Positions 9,401 to 13,278 of a stretch of DNA of 13,278 nucleotides are shown piece by piece; positions within the stretch are counted from its first letter, which is position 1; each line of letters starts with the position of its first letter. This DNA is from Bacteroidota bacterium. GTDB taxonomy: Bacteria > Bacteroidota > Rhodothermia > Balneolales > HLUCCA01. The notes beneath the pieces are model-generated. The model did not search any database, was not told where the DNA came from, and worked only from the letters and a program-made list of their open reading frames with translations. The DNA lies in NCBI GenBank assembly GCA_003448835.1, contig DLXM01000386.1:6219-19496 (forward strand), in the 5' to 3' direction. A program made the position numbers and the translations under genes.

Positions 9401-10746
9401 TGAGTATTCAAAACATCGATTTAACGTATTCTCATTCAGTTCAGGCTGCTCAACAGGGTTATGGCGGCGGATCATCCCTTTGGGATATCGGGGGTGATGA
9501 AACTCAAGGTGGATTTTCACCAAATTTAGGTTATCGGATAGGTTTTGCTTCTGATATTCCGACAAGTCAGTTAATTCGGAGTCCGAATGAAAACTTATCG
9601 TATTCACTATCGAAATCTTTTAGGGTGAGTGATAATATTTCTATTCGTTCGACGATCCAACCAATTCGTGATATCACCATTGCATTGGATTGGAATAATT
9701 CGTGGGAAAGAAATACAAATTCAGCATTAACTGTTGGTCAACAAGATATTACCTCACAAGAAGGGCGACGGGGATCCGTGAATTCGAGCGTTTGGGCATT
9801 TGGTGAAGGATATGAAAAGTTTTTCAGAGCTCAACTACAAGCCGCTTTTGATGATATGGGCGACTCAAACGAGATTAGAGATGAGACTGGAAATGGTGAT
9901 GGGAGAACGGTTTTAGGACCTCGCTCTCTCCAGGAAGATTTCCGCCAGGCCTATTTGATAGGACCAAAAGAAGGGCGTGGAAGTGTTGGACTTGCAGCAT
10001 TGCCATTACCCAATTGGAGAATTACATGGGCCGGGTGGGAGAAAAGACTCCCGTTTATATCAAGTTTATTGAGTCGAGCGACATTACAACACTCATATTC
10101 TGGTAAATTTAGACTCGGATGGGATTTTAATCCTGATTTTGGTACTGAAATATCACGTCAGATTGGTGGATACAGGGTTTTTGATGAGCGACCTGAATAT
10201 CAACCTGGTTCTGTAAATGTTGACCAACAGTTTAATCCACTTGTCGGAATTCAGTTAACCTGGAGGTCCGGACTTGGAACAGATGTTCAATATAAGAGTT
10301 CACGACTCACCTCTTTCTCGCTTTCGAATACGAATGTCATTGACCGAAACTCAAATGAAATTCAATTCACGGCACGATATTCGAAGCGTGGATTTACTTT
10401 GCCGTTTTTTAAACGATTGCAAAATACGCTAGATATGAGCCTATCTTTCAGTTATATCGAAGATAAAACATTCACATACAGACTAAATCAGGATGTTCAG
10501 GATGTTCTGTCTTTACCGTCTGATGAGTTGGTAAAAGATGTGATGCAGTACACCCCTAATAATCCAAATGAAAGAGGTGACGTGCGAATTAACATTACTC
10601 CATTGATTGGATATCAATTCTCGCAATCAGTTAAAGCTAATTTCGAATACAGATATTCACGACTAATCCCACGATCAACAGGCGTGTTCCCACGAGTGAC
10701 ACAAGACATTCGATTCAATATTATTGTTTCGATCCGCTCAACTTGA
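3406..10746 (+). CDS. sprA: SprA, outer-membrane translocon of the type IX secretion system
   Basis: A 2446-residue protein, close to the ~2400 of Flavobacterium johnsoniae SprA, which forms a giant single-chain 36-strand outer-membrane barrel through which folded T9SS cargo leaves the cell. The start is GTG 3406-3408: an in-frame TAA lies at 3367-3369 and no ATG falls between. From this GTG the protein opens with a type I signal peptide (R6 K7, hydrophobic 8-24, AHA/D cleavage after 31). Family landmarks in order are LFGIKSRFQLG (299-309), GRHFFLDFYARQEF (348-361), two VEGxDY modules (about 457-495 and 695-734), DDFEGS (856-861), NNYYEYRQP (1406-1414) and VNELRVSGFE (1533-1542). A long alternating aromatic/polar beta-strand region then runs to the C-terminus. 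The reading frame is intact. A basic, Gln/Ala/Thr-rich loop at about 1936-1985 is the least conserved-looking part. No other T9SS gene (gldKLMN, porV, sprE, sprT) is adjacent. It is monocistronic, and its 3' end overlaps lnt by 26 bp on the opposite strand. Confidence 0.96.
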   Translation: MQLVTRKLTLLLSFILLLLVSGWVPSSVAHADRSGMLITRIAAFQPKLEIVSQDTTKADSSAISDTLARKDSLGIPTHIRGPRYRPGTLLSARNRSRLSQISLQNIQVLIERDSTNTFNVVTDYNGLPLSYSTRYTFEQYSNEMKKSGINENWVKLVQDSRRRQDVRRGLLDFRVNIPGGQRSAFTTIFGKPEVNLRVTGTANMNLGVSIQETADPAVPPDQQRRIDPTFNQNLKLNIQGTIGDKLNIRTDWDTERAFNFENRLSIAYTGYEDEIIKSIELGNVSMETGNSLIRGGGALFGIKSRFQLGALELTGIISQQEGQGNSQTLTGGASEQNIEVRPNAYDDGRHFFLDFYARQEFEQNMSDPTITRRLFNLTNVEVWVLNETLTPEEGQRSAIALLDYGTVENNGNFGPPNDENDPFDEATLEQYRDPAIGVSASDLGVEPDEFAEGIFRPLVEGVDYTIDGNLGYISLRDQLGPRQALAISYSYRNQFDQIVYVGDVNQGDSRRLFLKLLRPTGLTPQSRAWPITMRNVYSLNASNLSREGLELDVIYSQGTIEQQNLPGLGNVLLHDLGLDRVGSQGQLGPDNQVDFGTGTLDPRDGKIVFPYLEPFGKRIADIINQSSLTADEKATALDQLVFSELYTTTRNNAQNSSKNNIYRINGKTTGGVSESYFLGFQLVEGSVRVTANGRELVEGLDYEVDYSLGSILITNRTFLAPGQEIKIDYESNQFMQIQQTTFTGLRAEYKLNPEISFGGTYFRQKDRPLQDKIPVGDEPINNSVIGFDARAKFDAPWLTRAIDRVPLLQTRAESSISLTGEFAQIRPGVSQTNAVARAMKSGILYPDEELGLSFLDDFEGSKASVSFLSPGRWSIAAAPYKVPGFDGPTPIESVDQSVFARAARNNLRGMFSWYTIPISLGRITDASRTVESLPVQVTDVFPDRDVLRQDNILQTLDIHFDPTARGAYNYNFDIREVTENRPEEMWGGFTAILPSGLDDLTQNNIEFLEFWVQAVLPDGKTPTANDILDYGGQLFFDLGVVSEDVIPNNLNNTEDGLAERSGNLRVDQGGLSYVFNNLPDLDGQFSSETIQLEDAGLDGAVNSNGIDGTSETTLFAEFLEHMSFVFADQPEILAQIQNDPSNDDFVYFDNSNLNDVPLHKRFHRMYGFPEGNAITSGEQRAVTNRPDSEGLLNPAVVNLENAFFQYQMDFNPADTTALRIGQNYVVDKVDGGEQWNTWYQVQIPLRDFIEKVGNIENLQRVTHLRMWMTGYRQPFTMRFATLELVGNQWRKAQEVGNEGNSNTIFEVSTINIEENSNRKPIPYRIPEGAIRSVERGQQQEILANEQSLRLVVEDLRGGDVKLIKRGYPMGLNLTNYSNMRMFVHGEGYSNRDDIELVIRLGSDMENNYYEYRQPITPSDTLHSFSTGSRNASREDLEVIWMPEENSMNLVLGALNELKQLRNLAQADPTQPYERNDIVKDAPPGTILSIVGEPSLNRVTEIGIGIRNPYENSSLNRQAHQTMGTPSLDAEVWVNELRVSGFEDQAGWAANARAQIVMADFATLNASFNRSTDGFGPIDSKLGDRQKFDRIAYDMSGTFNLHRFVPERFGWNIPLTLSARQNVQTPRFLPREGDLRFEDFKRAVQANENFTDAEKNQIIDDKLTEIQDFNENFSINLSNISKRYSQSKLGQLTLDNLRLSYVYNEGTNRDFRTEYNDNWNYTTGINYQLNLRNVKTIRPFNFLSNIPILKYLDELHFAYLPSSVTASGTLNRTYAESMTRAFATSPGLFKQQHNFRFTNQFGINYNLLSTLSLTYNNTTNMDLSLIAQDSIPDSPTYTIRNSFDVFEDILKEDDVNPRRSDYQENWTATFRPRINKFKTLSWLNYSASYRGGYRWVNSALGSGLGANLTNNYSLDQNPSIRIQELFKKIPLYNNAFKADESARRVRETARNRRQQARRATNSDNPRRGPATQSNTQAASTSQSFGDHLTYYSRRFLLSVLSIQNIDLTYSHSVQAAQQGYGGGSSLWDIGGDETQGGFSPNLGYRIGFASDIPTSQLIRSPNENLSYSLSKSFRVSDNISIRSTIQPIRDITIALDWNNSWERNTNSALTVGQQDITSQEGRRGSVNSSVWAFGEGYEKFFRAQLQAAFDDMGDSNEIRDETGNGDGRTVLGPRSLQEDFRQAYLIGPKEGRGSVGLAALPLPNWRITWAGWEKRLPFISSLLSRATLQHSYSGKFRLGWDFNPDFGTEISRQIGGYRVFDERPEYQPGSVNVDQQFNPLVGIQLTWRSGLGTDVQYKSSRLTSFSLSNTNVIDRNSNEIQFTARYSKRGFTLPFFKRLQNTLDMSLSFSYIEDKTFTYRLNQDVQDVLSLPSDELVKDVMQYTPNNPNERGDVRINITPLIGYQFSQSVKANFEYRYSRLIPRSTGVFPRVTQDIRFNIIVSIRST
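4774..4890 (+). repeat. SprA internal VEGxDY module, copy 1 (residues 457-495)
   Basis: This part of sprA encodes LVEGVDYTIDGNLGYISL, then a ...RQALAISYSYRNQF ending. It matches a second stretch about 238 residues later, with the same order of elements: [LV]-EG-[VL]-DY, an Asp two or three residues on, LG-x-I, a glycine/proline turn, AI/KI-x-Y, NQF. The V-to-F spacing is 36 residues here and 37 in the second copy. It looks like a repeated beta-rich module, possibly in the part of SprA outside the barrel. The similarity is seen directly; the structural placement is inferred. Confidence 0.6.
5488..5607 (+). repeat. SprA internal VEGxDY module, copy 2 (residues 695-734)
   Basis: This encodes ELVEGLDYEVDYSLGSILI, then a PGQEIKIDYESNQF ending, and is the second copy of the module described at residues 457-495. 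It is preceded by VRVTANGR, giving an NGRxLVEGxDY form that is seen in other large surface proteins. Codon use differs between the two copies, so the duplication is old and is visible in protein rather than DNA. Confidence 0.6.
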
Positions 10747-12289
10747 TGAAAACCAAATAGGTTATAAACAAAATGACCAGAATAGTGGAGAAATATCCGA
10801 TCCAGTCACCAAATCTGACATATATGGTCATGTTTGAATAGACGGGAACCTGAATACGTAATGCGGTGCGTTCCCAATAAGCAGTCTTAGAGTGAATCTC
10901 ACCATTTGCATGAATCATGCCACTAATTCCATTATTAGCACTTCTTATAACACTTCGATTCGTTTCAATAGCTCTGAGTCTCGCAAAATCATAATGCTGA
11001 ATATGTCCGCTTGTGCTTCCCCACCAACCATCATTGGTAATTACTGCCACAAAATCGGCACCATCTAAAACTGATTTTCTCACCCAATCCGGGAATACCG
11101 AATCATAACAGATTAACGCCGGGGATTTTACATCATCTGACTCAAAATTTACGATTTGATTTCCACGACCATATCCCATCATCCGAAACCAATCGACCCC
11201 CGGAATTGGGATCTTGGAAAAGAACCCATAAAACGGAAAACGTTCAACAATGGGGACCAAATTCGCCTTTTCATAAGATTGGACTGTTCCATCGGGAGAA
11301 AAAGAAAGTGCGGCATTAAAAATGTTATATCGAGACCCATCAGATCGAAATCTAGGATATTCTGCACTTTCGTCCTCATTATAATATCGGTACCAGGTAG
11401 CACCTGTGATTAACGTTGTATTCCAATTAGCGGCAACCTCCCGCAATCGATTCGATGGATACTGAAAGGTTTTACCATGAACGTCTGGTATGAGTGCATT
11501 TTCAGGCCAGAAAACCATCTGTGTGTTTGGAGTGACTAATGAATCTGAAAGTTCGATAATTTCTTCAAGTGCAAGACTGATATCTGAATAACCGGCATTA
11601 GGTAAATAAGAATCATAATTTGGTTGGGCAATAACGACTTCGATGTGAGACTCAGGACTTTGTTCTTCGAGTAAATATTTTGATGCTGAATAAAAAATTG
11701 GTACCAGAATGATAAAAACTGATACAATATTAATTCTAATTCCACCAGCAAAAGATGATTCTGTACGATCCCAATCATGCCACAATGAGGCAGTTAGAAC
11801 TATCCAAAAACTGACGCCCATTACACCTGTAATACTCACATACTGTATTAAAATAATTGCATTTGCATACGAATTTCCTAATGTGAGCCATGGCCAGGCC
11901 AGATCCCATCTGTAGTGCAAAAATTCATAAGTAATCCATGCTGAAGCTGATAGTAAAGCAATGAGATACTTGTTGAACTTCTGTTTTCTGATGAGGTAGA
12001 TCATACCCAAAGGAATCGTCATAATTACCGAATTTGCAAGTATTGCAGCGACACCACCACCAATTGTTGCAAAAGTGAGCCAGTAACTGGTGATAATATT
12101 CCAAATCAGAACAGCTGGAAATGTAATGTACATAACCTGACGAAAGGAATGTCCCTGGTCGGCCAGGCGGATCAGCAGATAAAAAGCCAGAATACTTAGT
12201 AAGAATAAATTGAAAGGAGGGAAGCTGAGTCCAAGCATAACCCCTGCTAATATTGAAGTTCCAATGATTGAATCGAGTATTCGTTTCAT
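10721..12289 (-). CDS. lnt: Apolipoprotein N-acyltransferase
   Basis: An inner-membrane enzyme that transfers a third acyl chain from phospholipid to the N-terminal cysteine of lipoproteins, completing their maturation. The 522 residues match the family (E. coli 512). N-terminal membrane helices span roughly 8-203, a periplasmic nitrilase-like domain runs from about 215 to 480, and a last membrane helix covers about 493-515. The catalytic triad is present: E263 in WPEN, K341 in YEKANLVP, and C394 in ICYD. E349, matching E. coli E343, is also kept. NDGWWGSTSGHIQHYDFARLRAIE (419-442) is the usual signature. Residue 396 is Asp where E. coli and most homologues have the Glu of CYE. The start ATG overlaps the rsmI stop (ATGA), so it is translationally coupled to rsmI, and its stop lies inside the 3' end of sprA. 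Lipoprotein triacylation would serve, among others, the lipoprotein parts of the T9SS. Confidence 0.95.
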   Translation of the reverse strand: MKRILDSIIGTSILAGVMLGLSFPPFNLFLLSILAFYLLIRLADQGHSFRQVMYITFPAVLIWNIITSYWLTFATIGGGVAAILANSVIMTIPLGMIYLIRKQKFNKYLIALLSASAWITYEFLHYRWDLAWPWLTLGNSYANAIILIQYVSITGVMGVSFWIVLTASLWHDWDRTESSFAGGIRINIVSVFIILVPIFYSASKYLLEEQSPESHIEVVIAQPNYDSYLPNAGYSDISLALEEIIELSDSLVTPNTQMVFWPENALIPDVHGKTFQYPSNRLREVAANWNTTLITGATWYRYYNEDESAEYPRFRSDGSRYNIFNAALSFSPDGTVQSYEKANLVPIVERFPFYGFFSKIPIPGVDWFRMMGYGRGNQIVNFESDDVKSPALICYDSVFPDWVRKSVLDGADFVAVITNDGWWGSTSGHIQHYDFARLRAIETNRSVIRSANNGISGMIHANGEIHSKTAYWERTALRIQVPVYSNMTIYVRFGDWIGYFSTILVILFITYLVFIKLSGSKQ

Positions 12290-12972
12290 TTTTCTGTATA
12301 TGTGTTTCCTGCGACAACTAAAACAAATTCACCCTTAATTGATGGGCGCGTTTCTAGTGAAATTAGTAATTCGGCTAATGTTCCTCGTTTATTTTCCTCA
12401 AATTTCTTAGTTAATTCACGTCCAAAACACGCTAATCGTTCCGGCCCGAAAATTGCAATACATTCTTTGATTAGTTTTACTATTCGATGTGGGCTTTCAA
12501 AAAGTACCATTGTCCTGTCTTCTTGCTTCAATAATTCCAGCCGGGTTTTACGCCCTTTTTTTTGCGGAAGGAATCCCTCAAAACAGAACCGATCGCTGGG
12601 TAGTCCACTTGCAACCAAAGCGGTTAATACTGCACTCGGACCCGGAATTACACTTACAGTAATACCTGTTTCATGAGCTTTTCTGACTGCCAGAAAACCT
12701 GGATCAGAAATGCCGGGCATACCCGCATCAGAAACTAGTGCTACATCATTTCCGGAAACGAGATAATTGATTAGCTGATCGATTTTAGCATGCTCGTTAT
12801 GGGCATGAAATGAGAATAATTGCTTCTTAAGCCCAAGATGTTGAAGCAGAAAACCAGTTGTCCTGGTATCTTCACAAGCAACCCCGGAAACCTCGTTTAA
12901 TACTTCAATTGCGCGCTTTGAAATATCATTTAAATTACCAATTGGTGTACCAATAACGTATAATGTAGCCAC
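12286..12972 (-). CDS. rsmI: 16S rRNA (cytidine1402-2'-O)-methyltransferase
   Basis: A cytosolic SAM-dependent methyltransferase of the tetrapyrrole-methylase fold that adds the 2'-O-methyl group of m4Cm1402 in the ribosomal P site. Motifs in order are GTPIGNL (8-14), CEDTR (33-37), SDAGMPGISDPG (81-92), IPGPSAVLTAL (109-119), FEGFLP (131-136), FESPHR (158-163), GRELTK (184-189) and KGEFVLVVAG (213-222). The start is GTG 12972-12970. An in-frame TAA lies about 24 bp upstream, and the nearby ATG is out of frame, so no longer version is possible. At 228 residues it lacks the C-terminal extension of E. coli RsmI (286), but the catalytic domain is complete; short forms of this kind are common in Bacteroidota. 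It is the first gene of an rsmI-lnt pair with a 4-bp stop/start overlap. Confidence 0.95.
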   Translation of the reverse strand: MATLYVIGTPIGNLNDISKRAIEVLNEVSGVACEDTRTTGFLLQHLGLKKQLFSFHAHNEHAKIDQLINYLVSGNDVALVSDAGMPGISDPGFLAVRKAHETGITVSVIPGPSAVLTALVASGLPSDRFCFEGFLPQKKGRKTRLELLKQEDRTMVLFESPHRIVKLIKECIAIFGPERLACFGRELTKKFEENKRGTLAELLISLETRPSIKGEFVLVVAGNTYTEK

Positions 12973-13109
12973 GTGAAATTCATTTGTGAAAAATTATGTT
13001 GAATGATACCAATATTTCGGCATTATTGTTGGATACTGGTTCACACTTGATAAATGTTAATGAACTGATAACCATTGTTTAAAATCGAATTTTTTCCAAA
13101 ATACTATTT
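12973..13109. promoter_or_regulatory. 137-bp divergent spacer between rsmI and the VOC gene
   Basis: An AT-rich spacer between two divergent starts, so promoters for the rsmI-lnt unit and for the glyoxalase-like gene are expected here. I found no clear TAnnTTTG -7 box on either strand, no strong hairpin and no Shine-Dalgarno sequence. The assignment is by position only. Confidence 0.4.
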
Positions 13110-13278
13110 ATGAAACCATTTGTACCAACCGGACTCAATCATCTTACTCTTCGTGTTAATGACATCAAAAGAGCGGAAGCTTTTTATACAGATATTCTGG
13201 GTTTTACGGTGGAGCGAAAAATGGGTCAAAGCATGACAGTATATCGAATTGGTTCAGACTCACTGGTAATAGTTGAAG
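13110..13278 (+). CDS. VOC superfamily (glyoxalase/bleomycin-resistance-like) protein, N-terminal part (3' end outside window)
   Basis: From ATG 13110 the frame stays open for 56 codons to the window edge. The protein begins with GLNHLTLRVNDIKRAEAFYT (residues 8-27), then DILGFTVERK and a second strand pair ending DSLVIVE. This is the first beta-alpha-beta-beta unit of a vicinal-oxygen-chelate domain, and H11 sits where the family places its first metal ligand. Members include glyoxalase I, extradiol dioxygenases, methylmalonyl-CoA epimerase and thiol-transfer resistance proteins. The visible part cannot tell these apart, and the other metal ligands lie beyond the edge. It is transcribed away from rsmI. 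Confidence 0.8.
   Translation, partial: MKPFVPTGLNHLTLRVNDIKRAEAFYTDILGFTVERKMGQSMTVYRIGSDSLVIVE

Noticed and set aside
9338..9607. 89-residue antisense frame inside sprA, plus several similar short ones
   Set aside because: Frames of 60-95 codons are expected by chance opposite a 7.3-kb AT-rich gene; none has a plausible start context or motif.
10751..10770. AACC / GGTT stem just after the sprA stop
   Set aside because: Only four base pairs around a five-base loop and no T-run; too weak to call a terminator.
11925..12317. 130-residue open frame on the - strand overlapping lnt and rsmI
   Set aside because: It is a shifted reading frame within lnt; the protein has no recognisable motif and the lnt frame is clearly the real one.
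12302..12676. 124-residue open frame on the + strand opposite rsmI
   Set aside because: It lies wholly antisense to a well-conserved gene, has no domain signature and is best explained as a shadow of rsmI codons.
13030..13080. GTTCA / TGAAC inverted repeat in the rsmI-VOC spacer
   Set aside because: Five-base arms separated by about 16 bases are expected by chance in a region of this size; no wider symmetry is present.
1..13278. Mobile element, CRISPR array, tRNA or defence island
   Set aside because: I saw no transposase or integrase motif, no regularly spaced direct repeats, no tRNA-like cloverleaf and no defence-gene domain; all sizeable frames are accounted for by housekeeping or envelope genes.

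Overview
The window reads as chromosomal core DNA from a member of the Bacteroidota / Balneolota / Rhodothermota group. The strongest evidence is a complete 2446-residue SprA, the giant outer-membrane translocon of the type IX secretion system (T9SS), which is known only from this part of the tree. Moderately AT-rich base composition (by eye), no Shine-Dalgarno sequence recognised ahead of any gene checked, and two GTG starts (sprA, rsmI) fit that placement. A Balneolales-like bacterium is my best guess, but that is inference.

Layout from left to right. (1) The last 97 codons of a PLP-dependent cystathionine beta-synthase / cysteine synthase on the + strand, followed 15 bp later by a small DUF3467-family gene. 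(2) A convergent lptF-lptG pair on the - strand, encoding the two membrane subunits of the LPS-export ABC transporter. They overlap by 4 bp (ATGA), and lptG ends 1 bp from the end of the DUF3467 gene. (3) A 254-bp divergent spacer and then sprA on the + strand, which fills 55% of the window. (4) A - strand pair, rsmI then lnt (16S rRNA 2'-O-methyltransferase and apolipoprotein N-acyltransferase), again with a 4-bp ATGA overlap. The end of lnt overlaps the end of sprA by 26 bp. (5) A 137-bp divergent spacer and the first 56 codons of a VOC/glyoxalase-like protein, cut by the window edge.

Functionally this is an envelope-biogenesis neighbourhood. LptF/LptG export LPS, Lnt finishes lipoprotein acylation, and SprA is the outer-membrane exit pore of the T9SS. 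LPS and lipoproteins both matter to T9SS organisms, since A-LPS anchors some cargo and several T9SS parts are lipoproteins. The genes are in separate transcription units, however, so co-regulation is not shown.

No tRNA, rRNA, CRISPR array, insertion sequence, phage gene or defence system is visible, and no stretch longer than 300 bp lacks a gene. I found no convincing undescribed system. The points worth a second look are sequence-level oddities: terminator-free convergent junctions, an aspartate replacing a functionally important glutamate in Lnt, an internally repeated module in SprA, a basic low-complexity loop in SprA, and domain-poor versions of the beta-synthase and RsmI.
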